DNA of 38,134 bases from a virus, in IMG/VR virus record IMGVR_UViG_3300022602_000228, positions 1-38,134 of that record; one strand, 5' to 3'. This document shows, piece by piece, positions 14,311 through 22,953 of the stretch (position 1 is its first letter; every line of letters starts with the position of its first letter). Below the pieces are notes generated by a model. The model ran no database searches, was not told the origin of the DNA, and was given only the letters and a program-made list of their open reading frames with translations. A program made the position numbers and the translations under genes.

Positions 14311-14339
14311 ACCAGAATTTAACAAATCAATTAAATTTA

Positions 14340-14624
14340 ATGGGTAGTGTTATGGCGACTGAAAGAGCAGTGGATGTTTCAAAAAAAATAGATTCTAAGT
14401 TTAAGGCTGGGGTAAGTGGTAATCCGCTGGGCAGACCTAAGCAGGCCGAAGAAATTAAAATGGCTAAGGTTAGAGATGCTTTAGATAAAAACATTGTCGC
14501 AATTTTTTATAAGGTTTTAGATAGTGCGCTTGCTGGCGATATTCAGGCGGCAGGGTTAATATTTGAAATTTATGGCTTATCAAATCGTATTTTAGATGTT
14601 AAGCCTGACTTAAACGCGAAATGA
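14340..14624 (+). CDS. Small DUF5681-like protein (94 aa)
   Basis: The core FKAGVSGNPLGRPK matches the DUF5681-type segment seen in short phage proteins near packaging or head genes. A basic N-terminus and a helical C-terminal half (VRDALDKNIVAIFYKVLDSA) follow. The ATG at 14352 is an alternative start and equally lacks a clear ribosome binding site; the gene comes right after the GGTCGTGAC element and an AT-rich hairpin. It is the first gene of the unit leading to the large polyvalent protein. Function is unknown. Confidence 0.6.
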   Translation: MGSVMATERAVDVSKKIDSKFKAGVSGNPLGRPKQAEEIKMAKVRDALDKNIVAIFYKVLDSALAGDIQAAGLIFEIYGLSNRILDVKPDLNAK

Positions 14625-14628
14625 TATT

Positions 14629-15030
14629 ATGAGTAATTCATCAGAAAAAGATCATCCTTTTGTTGTAGGCAAGGCAGATTGCAAGGGAAATCCTGAAAAA
14701 GCATCGTCATTAAAGTTTGCTGGCCGCGAGTATCATGCCTCAGGCAAGTCCGGCAAATCAATTCACGACGATACACCGGTGCGTGAGTTTGAGCATGAAA
14801 GCGGACATAAGGTCTGGATGGATGATGCTGCGCGTGTTCATGCTAATAATGAGGATGAAGTTGATAGCTTGCGCCAAGATGCAGATAAGGGGCTGACTGA
14901 AGATACTAGCAAAACTGACAGCCAAGTTGATGGCAAGCGTCCAGGTAAAGACATTCCAGAGAAAATGACAAAGGCTTTGTTCTTTATGTCTGCTGATCAA
15001 TCAGAGTTGTTTTTAAATCTGATTGATTGA
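14629..15030 (+). CDS. Hypothetical protein upstream of the polyvalent protein (133 aa)
   Basis: A hydrophilic protein with N-terminal segment GKADCKGNPEKASSLKFAGR, a central motif FEHESGHKVWMDDAARVH and an acidic, low-complexity C-terminal half. No family is recognised. It starts four bases after the previous stop and its stop lies just before the start of the 2040-residue protein, so the genes are probably coupled. The end, ALFFMSADQSELFLNLID, is hydrophobic and might be a docking segment. A role together with the polyvalent protein is a contextual guess. Confidence 0.55.
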   Translation: MSNSSEKDHPFVVGKADCKGNPEKASSLKFAGREYHASGKSGKSIHDDTPVREFEHESGHKVWMDDAARVHANNEDEVDSLRQDADKGLTEDTSKTDSQVDGKRPGKDIPEKMTKALFFMSADQSELFLNLID

Positions 15031-15034
15031 GTTT

Positions 15035-18000
15035 ATGGCGCCCTTGATACTTTTATTTAAGTCCCACGTCAAAGGCTATACGCGTAAGGATGGGCATTAT
15101 GTTAATCCTTATACAAAAGATAACTCAGGAAGGCATGGGGTTCAGCACAGAGTTCCAGTAAAGAATAGTGTGCTTCAGTGGGCTGGGTTGGGCTTAAATC
15201 CCGTTGTTGCAGATTATTTTAAATTGCATACAAAGCATTCTGATCAATTTCCTGACGAAGCCTCTATGAGATCTCATGTTCAGTGGGTTATGGAGCATCC
15301 GCATGTATTTATGCCAGCTACAAAAGATGGATATGTGATGTTTGTTCGTCGCGGAGCTTTAGACAAGTGTGTAGTTATTAACCCTGTTGTCAAGGGTGGG
15401 GCGAATGGATATGTAGTTAGGTCAGCGTATATAATGAATGAGGATCAGCTAAAATCTTACATTAAAGCAGTATTCAAGTATCGAAAATATAACGTAAAAA
15501 TTAGAAAGTCAATCAGCGTCGGGGCGCTAAGTCCGAGCTTCTTGTCCGGTTCCGAATTATCAGAGCGATCAACAAGGTGGCTCCCCATTTCTCACGAAAA
15601 GGTTCAACTGATTGCAAAATGCAATTTACCTGAAGATAGCAATTTAATCAAGTGGATGATTGAAAGCGGAATTAATTATAAAAATACAAGCTTTACTAAA
15701 TCAGATATATCAATGGATAGGTACAGTTCACCATATGAGCCATCAGAATATCAAATAAAATCAGGCAATTATAAAAAACGATCAATTTCGTGGAATGGTT
15801 TGACTATCAAGATAGAGAATGAGGCCGGGTCAGTTCGTAGCGGCCAAGATCCTAATGGCAAATTATGGGAAGTTCGCATGATTTACCCTTATGGTTATGT
15901 TAGTAATTCAACGGGGGTTGATGGTGATGAGGTTGATATATATTTGGGCTTTAATCTTAATGCGCCAATAGTTTACATTGTTCACCAGCGAAAGGTGGGG
16001 GACTGGTCGGAATACGACGAAGATAAGTGCATGATCGGCTTTGATTCTGAGGATGACGCAAGACAAGCATTTTTGCATCATTATGATGATCCTCGTTTTT
16101 TGGGCAAAATAACAGCTATGTCTGTTGGCGAATTTGTTGATAAAGTAAAAGCCACCAACAAAAAACCAGCTATGATTAAAGCTTTGCCTGTAACTTTGTC
16201 AGAAAGGCTTGCTAAGGCTGGCTTTATCTGGCGTGAAGTACCCTTTACTCGTGAGTCATGGGATGGCGAGTTCCCAGGCAATATGGTTAAGTCGTTCATG
16301 GGTGATTTGATAGAACTTCTCCCTGAAACGCTAGATTATCCTGACTATGGCTCATCACTCATTGGCGCATTAAAGCCAACAATAGAAAGCCCATTAATTA
16401 TTCATCATGAGGTAGGTCAGGCTTCTTTTTTTCGAGCAATAATTAACGCAGACGGCTCAATACTAGGCTACTCTAAAGTAACGCTAGGGAAAGGTTTTTC
16501 TCGTGTTGAGATTATTCAAGATTTACCGGCTCTTGAAGGGTGTATTGACCATGGCATTAATGTCATTGCTGATTTCGTTGATGAGGGTCATGCCGTATTT
16601 AAATGCCTATCGCTGGGTAAATTTCTTGTCACTGATTTTGGTATCGCTTCACATTTAATGGATTGGGGTGTTGAGTTCTTTAAGTCTGATCATGGCGCTA
16701 TACCAGATGGCGCAAGATGGATAACGGTTCATCCAAACGGCGAAGGCTCTAAAGGTGTTCCAATATTGGTGCAGCCTGCCAAGGATAATTCAGGTACGTT
16801 CCGAGTGGTGGGCGGCGCAGGTGGCAAACTTAATATGCTTAAGTTACGCGGTGTTAAGTCTGAAGCTGATTATAAACAGGAGCATTCAGAGCGTGCGCAC
16901 AATAAACGATTAGTCGACAAAGAGCGTATAAGGCGTGATAAAGAGCTAGGCATACATGATGCAAAGACTCAGGCCAAAGAAAATATTAATGCTCAACGAA
17001 AGAAGTCGCAAAAAGATTTTATCAAAACTGTTGCTGATGCTATGGGTTGGAAGCATGAAGAAACAAAGCTAAATACATCCGGATTGTCAGAGCAAGCCGC
17101 TAAAAAGGCAGAGCTTAAGCATCATGCGGAATTATTGACCAGGGCTAAGGAAGCTGTCAATGTACAACGTAAAATGCTGGTTGATAATGCTGATGCGCGG
17201 GCAGCTGCTGGTCTGGGCGTAATGCCGCTACATGATGAAAATGCGGCTTTAATTTCTGCTGATGATCTTGATCCGGTTCGTTTAACTGACAAGTCGGGTA
17301 TTTCTCAAGATTTTAAAAAGCGCGCTGAAAATGCTGGGCTGACGCAAGATAGTCTTGATTCAAAAGTCAGCGAAACCAAGACGACTGGCAAGACGGATGC
17401 ACAAATTGAAAGAGGCCAGATAGCGCAAGATATTAAAGACGAGTTATCAAAGCTGCCAAAACCTGACTTAAATGCAAAAATAGTTGATGCTAAAAAAGCT
17501 GTTGAGCTGATCAAGGCGCAAAAGAAATTAGCGGCCATGGAAAAAGCTGCGCGTGATGCAAACAAGGAGGTTAATAAAGCGACTGTAGAGCCTAAAGCCT
17601 ATGTGTTAGCAACCTCTGAGCCTGATGATAAGGTCGCGCTTAAGGCGATACATGACGATTTAAGTACATCTAAGGCCAAGGCCTTTTTAGCAGGTGTGCA
17701 AGCAGTAGGTGGAGAGGAGTCAATAGAAAGTCATGTCTCTACGGGCGCATATAATGTTATTAATGCGTTATCCCATGCAGTAGGCGGTGATTCTCTAATG
17801 GATAGATCAGTTATCGACGTGTTAGGAATTGCGGGCGCTGCTCAAGTGCTTGCAAGGCGTTTGCATTCTGATTACAAAGATAAGACTGATGATATTGCCA
17901 GCGGCGTTGAGGAATATCATGTGGCACATGCTCCGGAGTTACAGAGCGAAGCCCTAGCGCAGGCTCAAGAGCTGCAGGACATAGCTAACAAGATTGAAAT

Positions 18001-21000
18001 GGATCAGGCCGCAAACTCACAAGACTTTGCTCATGCCTCTGAGCTGAATCATCAACGTAAAGAGCATTTAGCGACAGCACGTAAAGTGATGGGGCAGGCA
18101 TTGGGCGAGATGGAGGCTAATGCAGCGCTATCTGCAGCACTACGCGGCGGTAAGCGTGACTTTGTGCAAATGTCACTAGGCAAATCCACGCCTGAATCGG
18201 CTGTACAACAGCTATGGGCCTTGGGCTTAAATAATGACGACTTTAATCTGGATCGGGTAGCCGGTAATACTTTTGCTACAGTTAATGCGTCGGGCATGGA
18301 TAAGCTAGCTAAGCCTATCGATAAAGAAAATATGCAGCGTGTAGAGCGCAATGTCTCAATTATGCGCGGCGATAAAGATGAAGATGACTGGCTGCCACAA
18401 GGCTTCTCTAAGCGGCCTGACTTGGGGCTTAACTTGAAAGCGGGTATTGCTCCACAACTATCACAGCCTTTTGACGCTAAAGCCTCTAATTTAGCCGATT
18501 CTGTGCGCGATTATATCGGCGGTCGCATGGCTGATGGGGATAGGTCTGCTGATATATTGTCGGATCTAAACTCCTTACCTTTTATGCTATCGGTGGGTGC
18601 TGATCGAGCTTCTGAATACAGAAAAGCCCTTAATGAGGCTATCCCTACTAAGAATTTTAATGGTAAGTTAATGCGAGTCGAGCATTTAGAACCCATATTT
18701 CAGCAATACGCTGATGATTATGTGGCTTCTAAATGGGGCGGTACGCGTTCAACGCTTAATAAACAAACCTTTGAGCCTGATGCGATTGCACAAGATGCGC
18801 TGCATAGGGCATTAGCGTCTGAGCCTGCCGGTAAGATTGCTTATAAGCCTATTGGTGAGCTAACAGCGCAAGATCGATCAGCCTTGCGCAATTGGTTTTA
18901 TAAAAATGTTGCTAAAGAATCACCAGAGCAAGCAGGGTTGCGTGAAAAAGCTGACAATCTTCAAAAGAATGAGCCCATTAAATTTACTGAGGATCTGTTT
19001 GGCGAGGTTTCGGAAAATCCAGCCTGGAAAGCATGGAAGAGTGACTACGATGAAGCGAGTGCAGTTGCGGCTGATGCGGGTTTAGATTGGGGTAAATACT
19101 CGCATTTAATGCGAGGTAGTGTTAGGGCTTTTGAGTCTATACAAGATTTAATCCGCTCAAAAGTCTCAGAGAGCTTTGCGCAAAACTATAATACACAACG
19201 TCCTGATGCTGCGTTAAAGATCGGCAAGACTATTGTAAGAAACAATCTTAATCATCTTGATGCTGTTGATCCTACTGAGCGTGAAAAGCGGCTAAAGGCT
19301 GAGCGTTCACTTATTGATTCTTTACGAGAGCGAGTACAAGGAAAATATTCGTCTGGATCTGTAGGCGACAAGATAGAGCAAGCCAAAGAGAAGCAAGCGG
19401 CTTATGGTCAAGCGCAGATGTCGTTGTTTTCTTCAGAAGAAGATGATCAAAAAGAAGATATGCCGCTTAAGGCTGATGAGCGCAAAACGATAGGCCAAGC
19501 CGCTGAAAATATGATCAGTAAGATGATGGGTGTAGTTGGTCATAACTTTGAACCTGATAAACCTGTCAAGCTCTTTAATCCGTCAATGTCTGGTAAATAT
19601 GGGGTTAAACGTCAGCGTGCTATAAAGCTTGTTGAGGCAAATAAGCGGGTAATGTTAGGTGCAGAAGTTGGGGCTGGCAAGACAGGCATGATGCTAGGAG
19701 CATTTTCACAGCTACATTCTAAGGGGGCTATTAAAAAAGGCATATTTTGTGTGCCTAGTATTGTTCAAGGGCAAATGGGCGCTGAGGCATTGCGATTCTT
19801 AGAGGCTGGTAAATACAACTGGCACTGTCATCCTGGTGATTCATTTGAAAGCCGTCTTGCTTCTTATAAAGATCCAGATAACCATTTTACCGTGGTCACA
19901 CATCAATCTTTTCGTGATGATCTGCTAAAAATGGCTAGCCTAAAGTCCGGTGAAAGCACTGATGTGATTGCTGAAAAAATGGGCGGTATGACGCAAAAAC
20001 AAAGAGCTTCTTTTACCAAGGATGTGTTGGATCATCACGGCATTAGCTTCGATTTTTCTGCAGTTGATGAGGGACATAATTTACTAGATCGTGAAGGTAA
20101 AGAAAACTCACGCATGTCTAATGTGATTGGTGGGGTAACCGATAATACGCCTTACCATATTTCAGCAACAGCTGATCCTGTTAAAAATGATGCTTCTGAG
20201 GCATTTAGTGCGCTACAAAAGATGGACGGCGACCGTTATAACGATCGTGATGCGTTCATGCGGCGTTATGGTAGCGATACCCAAGCCGCTAAGCAGGGTT
20301 TGCAGAAAGAGTTAGCTAGGCATTTGTACGCTATGGAAGTTAAGCCCGATATTAGCGTTAACAAGCAACAGATTAAAGTGCCGCAAACCGAGGCTCAACA
20401 AGAGGCGCTGAAGACCGTAGAACAGCAAGCCGCTAGCTTACGCATTGCTAAAATGACTAATCAAGTCGATATAAAGACAGCTCAAGCTTTTGCACCCGCC
20501 ATGTTTGATGGTGTACCAGAAGACCAGCATGAAGCCGTTGCAAAAAAGGTCGCTGATTCAGTCGGTATCATGAAGCAATCAGCTATTCGCAAGGTGCTAG
20601 ATAATCATCCTGCTGCAGGAAAGCTTAATAAGTTGATTGAGATAGCCAATGGTAAGAAAGGACAGCAAGGCGTGGTCTTTGCTCACTCACTAGAGGCGGT
20701 CGAGAGCATTAGAAAGCGTTTAGAAGCAGAGGGTCATCGAGTCGTGACTATCTCCGGCAAGGATTCAGCAAAAGATAAGGCGGCAAAGATACAGGCCTTC
20801 AATCCTGATAAGGGCGATGCCAAAGCCGATATTATTGTCTGCTCTGATGCAGGAGCTACTGGCGCAAACCTTCAATCTGGTCGTTGGCTTGCGCAATATG
20901 ATATTCCTCAGACTGCTATGAATCACGCACAGCGCCAAGGTCGAATTAATCGAATTGGTCAAAAGAACAACATTGATTTAATTGATCTGGTTTCAGACCA

Positions 21001-21157
21001 TGAATCAGATAAACGCGCACAAAGCCGACTCTCTAATAAGTACGCGCTACGAAATTTAATGACTACACCGCTTGATTCCATGGATGACAGCGGCTTAGGC
21101 TATTATTTAAAGCAACAAGGCATAGGTGCAGCTAAGCCACAAAGTGAGTTATTTTAG
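15035..21157 (+). CDS. Large polyvalent protein: BECR-like, pyrophosphatase-like and SNF2-like helicase domains
   Basis: A 2040-residue protein (ATG at 15035; a TTG at 15023 is possible). The N-terminus has the motif VKGYTRKDGHYVNPY. Residues about 72-155 resemble a phage BECR-type nuclease domain (MRSHVQWVMEHPHVFMP, MFVRRGALDKCVVI, YVVRSAYIMNEDQ). Residues about 255-375 match the inorganic-pyrophosphatase-like domain of phage polyvalent proteins (IKIENEAGSVRSGQD, GVDGDEVDIYLG, DEDKCMIGFDSEDDA). The motif ARWITVHPNGEGSKGVP lies at about 561-577 and GGAGGKLN near 596. A long helical region follows, then a superfamily 2 helicase: AEVGAGKTG (1543-1551), DEGH at 1678, SATADP, and RQGRINRIGQ (about 1967). 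Such proteins are packaged and injected to protect or establish the incoming genome. Confidence 0.85.
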   Translation: MAPLILLFKSHVKGYTRKDGHYVNPYTKDNSGRHGVQHRVPVKNSVLQWAGLGLNPVVADYFKLHTKHSDQFPDEASMRSHVQWVMEHPHVFMPATKDGYVMFVRRGALDKCVVINPVVKGGANGYVVRSAYIMNEDQLKSYIKAVFKYRKYNVKIRKSISVGALSPSFLSGSELSERSTRWLPISHEKVQLIAKCNLPEDSNLIKWMIESGINYKNTSFTKSDISMDRYSSPYEPSEYQIKSGNYKKRSISWNGLTIKIENEAGSVRSGQDPNGKLWEVRMIYPYGYVSNSTGVDGDEVDIYLGFNLNAPIVYIVHQRKVGDWSEYDEDKCMIGFDSEDDARQAFLHHYDDPRFLGKITAMSVGEFVDKVKATNKKPAMIKALPVTLSERLAKAGFIWREVPFTRESWDGEFPGNMVKSFMGDLIELLPETLDYPDYGSSLIGALKPTIESPLIIHHEVGQASFFRAIINADGSILGYSKVTLGKGFSRVEIIQDLPALEGCIDHGINVIADFVDEGHAVFKCLSLGKFLVTDFGIASHLMDWGVEFFKSDHGAIPDGARWITVHPNGEGSKGVPILVQPAKDNSGTFRVVGGAGGKLNMLKLRGVKSEADYKQEHSERAHNKRLVDKERIRRDKELGIHDAKTQAKENINAQRKKSQKDFIKTVADAMGWKHEETKLNTSGLSEQAAKKAELKHHAELLTRAKEAVNVQRKMLVDNADARAAAGLGVMPLHDENAALISADDLDPVRLTDKSGISQDFKKRAENAGLTQDSLDSKVSETKTTGKTDAQIERGQIAQDIKDELSKLPKPDLNAKIVDAKKAVELIKAQKKLAAMEKAARDANKEVNKATVEPKAYVLATSEPDDKVALKAIHDDLSTSKAKAFLAGVQAVGGEESIESHVSTGAYNVINALSHAVGGDSLMDRSVIDVLGIAGAAQVLARRLHSDYKDKTDDIASGVEEYHVAHAPELQSEALAQAQELQDIANKIEMDQAANSQDFAHASELNHQRKEHLATARKVMGQALGEMEANAALSAALRGGKRDFVQMSLGKSTPESAVQQLWALGLNNDDFNLDRVAGNTFATVNASGMDKLAKPIDKENMQRVERNVSIMRGDKDEDDWLPQGFSKRPDLGLNLKAGIAPQLSQPFDAKASNLADSVRDYIGGRMADGDRSADILSDLNSLPFMLSVGADRASEYRKALNEAIPTKNFNGKLMRVEHLEPIFQQYADDYVASKWGGTRSTLNKQTFEPDAIAQDALHRALASEPAGKIAYKPIGELTAQDRSALRNWFYKNVAKESPEQAGLREKADNLQKNEPIKFTEDLFGEVSENPAWKAWKSDYDEASAVAADAGLDWGKYSHLMRGSVRAFESIQDLIRSKVSESFAQNYNTQRPDAALKIGKTIVRNNLNHLDAVDPTEREKRLKAERSLIDSLRERVQGKYSSGSVGDKIEQAKEKQAAYGQAQMSLFSSEEDDQKEDMPLKADERKTIGQAAENMISKMMGVVGHNFEPDKPVKLFNPSMSGKYGVKRQRAIKLVEANKRVMLGAEVGAGKTGMMLGAFSQLHSKGAIKKGIFCVPSIVQGQMGAEALRFLEAGKYNWHCHPGDSFESRLASYKDPDNHFTVVTHQSFRDDLLKMASLKSGESTDVIAEKMGGMTQKQRASFTKDVLDHHGISFDFSAVDEGHNLLDREGKENSRMSNVIGGVTDNTPYHISATADPVKNDASEAFSALQKMDGDRYNDRDAFMRRYGSDTQAAKQGLQKELARHLYAMEVKPDISVNKQQIKVPQTEAQQEALKTVEQQAASLRIAKMTNQVDIKTAQAFAPAMFDGVPEDQHEAVAKKVADSVGIMKQSAIRKVLDNHPAAGKLNKLIEIANGKKGQQGVVFAHSLEAVESIRKRLEAEGHRVVTISGKDSAKDKAAKIQAFNPDKGDAKADIIVCSDAGATGANLQSGRWLAQYDIPQTAMNHAQRQGRINRIGQKNNIDLIDLVSDHESDKRAQSRLSNKYALRNLMTTPLDSMDDSGLGYYLKQQGIGAAKPQSELF

Positions 21158-21165
21158 GTCGTGAC
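21157..21165 (+). promoter_or_regulatory. GGTCGTGAC element upstream of the methyltransferase gene
   Basis: An exact copy that begins with the last base of the preceding stop codon and lies 40 bases before the ATG at 21206, the same distance as at the portal gene. A short CCCAT/ATGGG hairpin lies between it and the start. Confidence 0.5.
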
Positions 21166-21205
21166 TAAATACTATCCCATTAAATAATATTATGGGGTTT
21201 ACGGT

Positions 21206-21952
21206 ATGAGTATGCAGTTAATACACGGTGATTGTCTGGTTGAAATGGCTAATATGGCGGATGGTAGTGTGGATTTAATCGTAACTGATCCGCCTTATTA
21301 CTCTACTAATCTGGCATTTGATAAAGCGCCTAGAATCGACTACAAACAATGGTTAATCGACTGTAAGCGGGTTTTAAAAGATACGGGCGTTTTAGTTTTG
21401 TTTTGTGATTTAAACCTACTGATTGAGCTTAAAGGCCACAAAGTGTTTAAAAGCGCTTATGAAATTATCTGGGAAAAATCCCTTTCAGTTGGTTTTTTAG
21501 ATGCCAATATTAGACCACTAAGGAGTCATGAGTTTATTGTCGTGATGACTAACGCGCTTAAAAAATCGACTTATAACCCGCAGAAAACAGCGGGTAAAGC
21601 CTATACTGTTACGCATAAAGCTGACCGTACTAGACGCGTATCGAAACATAAAGACTGTACTACGATTAACACTGGCGACCGTCACCCTAGATCGGTGCAA
21701 AAATTCAGTAACAAGAACTACAAGTCCTTGCCCCCTACACAAAAGCCTATTGATTTATGTCAATGGTTAATTAATTCCTATTCAAATGCAGATGATGTGG
21801 TGCTGGATTGTTTTATGGGGGGGGGTAGCGTGAAAGTTGCAGCCCAGCTAACAGGCCGCAGATTCATAGGCATTGAACTTGACGCTGGCTATTTTGAAAT
21901 AGCCAAAAACAGGATTGAAGGCGCTCAAGGTAAAGAGGTAGAGGCGGCGTGA
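21206..21952 (+). CDS. DNA adenine or cytosine-N4 methyltransferase (beta class)
   Basis: A 248-residue methyltransferase. The catalytic motif TDPPYYSTN lies near the N-terminus (DPPY at 28-31), and the S-adenosylmethionine-binding motif appears near the C-terminus as DCFMGGGSV (F203 to G207) followed by RRFIGIELDAGYF. The order catalytic motif, target-recognition region (about 100-170, basic: KADRTRRVSKHK) and SAM motif is that of the beta class. No restriction endonuclease is adjacent, so it is an orphan methylase that may protect phage DNA from host restriction. The SAM motif is encoded by a run of nine G (21817-21825), a possible slippage site. Confidence 0.9.
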   Translation: MSMQLIHGDCLVEMANMADGSVDLIVTDPPYYSTNLAFDKAPRIDYKQWLIDCKRVLKDTGVLVLFCDLNLLIELKGHKVFKSAYEIIWEKSLSVGFLDANIRPLRSHEFIVVMTNALKKSTYNPQKTAGKAYTVTHKADRTRRVSKHKDCTTINTGDRHPRSVQKFSNKNYKSLPPTQKPIDLCQWLINSYSNADDVVLDCFMGGGSVKVAAQLTGRRFIGIELDAGYFEIAKNRIEGAQGKEVEAA

Positions 21953-21956
21953 TTGA

Positions 21957-22232
21957 TCACGCCACCTCTAATAATATTTCAGGGTATTTTTCTGCTACTC
22001 TCAGCAGAGTTTTAGCTGCCCCTGATGGTTGTTTACGGCCTTGCTCCCAGTCTTGCAATGTACGTACTGACACGCCTAATAACTTAGCAAATTCAGATTG
22101 TGATAACCCTAGTGACTTACGGGCGACTATGGCAGGGGAATGTACTATAACACCTTGCCCTGCTGCCATTTCTTTTGCGGCTGCTAATAGCTTTTCGCCT
22201 AGTTCTTCGCCAGTCATAAAATCGTTATTCAT
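21957..22232 (-). CDS. XRE-family antitoxin-like regulator (NadS/HigA type)
   Basis: A 91-residue protein with a C-terminal helix-turn-helix LGLSQSEFAKLLGVSVRTLQ followed by DWEQGRKQPSGAAKTLLRVAEKYPE, the typical pattern of NadS and HigA antitoxins. Such proteins normally pair with a RelE/HigB-like toxin gene directly upstream. Here the upstream space on the minus strand is only about 90 bases and holds no toxin gene, so it is solitary. A 17-bp palindrome at 22277-22293 is a probable operator. It converges on the methyltransferase gene, 4 bases from its stop. It may act as a free antitoxin or as a transcription regulator. Confidence 0.85.
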   Translation of the reverse strand: MNNDFMTGEELGEKLLAAAKEMAAGQGVIVHSPAIVARKSLGLSQSEFAKLLGVSVRTLQDWEQGRKQPSGAAKTLLRVAEKYPEILLEVA

Positions 22233-22276
22233 GTTTAAATGTGGGCAATTCGATTATGGTGTACATAACCGCAATT

Positions 22277-22293
22277 ATACGGTTAAGCCGTAT
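22277..22293 (-). promoter_or_regulatory. Palindromic operator candidate of the XRE gene
   Basis: ATACGGTTAAGCCGTAT is a perfect inverted repeat with 6-base arms and a 5-base centre, 44 bases upstream of the XRE start and in the divergent gap with the gene at 22324. A second overlapping inverted repeat, AACCG/CGGTT, begins at 22267. Antitoxin-type XRE proteins usually bind such palindromes at their own promoters. Confidence 0.55.
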
Positions 22294-22323
22294 AGAGTCA
22301 ATCAATTTACAGTGGGTTAATCT

Positions 22324-22557
22324 ATGGATATTGAAAAACTAAGAAGTTCACTAGCCGAAAACGACTCTATGATGAAAAAGTCATTAGATTACGACGATAA
22401 TTTAAGGCGTCATGCCGAAGATGAGTTGAGTAGGGTCGATGTAAGGCTACAATCATTACCTTATGGCCATGTGGCCCATGACAGCGCAACAGCTTATGAG
22501 TACAGGCGCTTGCTTGATGAAAAGGCTAGGCTGTTAAATTTGGTGGCGGGGTATTAG
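22324..22557 (+). CDS. Small helical hypothetical protein (77 aa)
   Basis: The product, starting MDIEKLRSSLAENDSMMKKS, is charged and helical throughout (DDNLRRHAEDELSRVDVRLQ; YRRLLDEKARLLNLV) and probably forms a coiled coil. It is divergent from the XRE gene and shares its palindromic regulatory gap. Its stop overlaps the end of the minus-strand DUF1640 gene by four bases. Function is unknown. Confidence 0.6.
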   Translation: MDIEKLRSSLAENDSMMKKSLDYDDNLRRHAEDELSRVDVRLQSLPYGHVAHDSATAYEYRRLLDEKARLLNLVAGY

Positions 22558-22853
22558 CCTTGGTGTGGCATGATGAATAAAAGCTTTATTAGCAGAGCAA
22601 TCGTGCCTGTTGACAGGGCTATCGACATGCCTACCATCCAGCGCAACAGTTTTAATTCTCCATCAACGCGCTCAAAGCGCGAATCAATGCGTAGCTCTGT
22701 TTCCTTTAATCGATGATCAAGTGTTAGATTAGATATTAATGATTCTTGAGCTTCAGCAATCACTCGAACAACAATTTCTGATTGCTTTTGGTCAAAGCCT
22801 GCTGTCTTAAGCTTTTCTACTAGCTCAAGCATGTCAAAAGTTATGGTCGTCAT
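22554..22853 (-). CDS. DUF1640 small coiled-coil membrane protein with extended tail
   Basis: A 99-residue protein beginning MTTITFDMLELVEKLKTAGF. The middle (KETELRIDSRFERVDGELKL) combines sequence seen in the copies at 1157 and 851. The membrane segment WMVGMSIALSTGTIALLIKL is followed by an unusual tail, LFIMPHQG, longer than in other copies. AGGA lies before the ATG. It overlaps the stop of the plus-strand gene at 22324 by four bases and is divergent from the protease operon, whose GGTCGTGAC element lies in the gap. Function is unknown. Confidence 0.8.
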   Translation of the reverse strand: MTTITFDMLELVEKLKTAGFDQKQSEIVVRVIAEAQESLISNLTLDHRLKETELRIDSRFERVDGELKLLRWMVGMSIALSTGTIALLIKLLFIMPHQG

Positions 22854-22929
22854 ATTTAGTTCCTAAATGATTTTCCAATAGTGTACCTGACTTGATCGCT
22901 AAATTTGTAGATTAATTACCGTTTTGTTA

Positions 22930-22938
22930 GGTCGTGAC
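22930..22938 (+). promoter_or_regulatory. GGTCGTGAC element upstream of the prohead protease gene
   Basis: An exact copy 15 bases before the ATG at 22954, in the context TTGTTAGGTCGTGACAAAA. Here the short distance leaves no room for a downstream -10 box before the ATG, so either the true start is further in or the element is not a simple -35 box. Confidence 0.5.
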
Positions 22939-22953
22939 AAAATAATAATAGCT

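Noticed and set aside
20749-20757. AGTCGTGAC inside the helicase part of the polyvalent gene, and its complement near 788-796 in a DUF1640 fragment
   Set aside because: Both differ from the recurrent intergenic element in the first base and lie inside coding sequence, so they are best explained by codons.
21949-22320. Plus-strand open frame over the XRE gene
   Set aside because: It is the complement of a clear helix-turn-helix gene and has no recognisable protein features.
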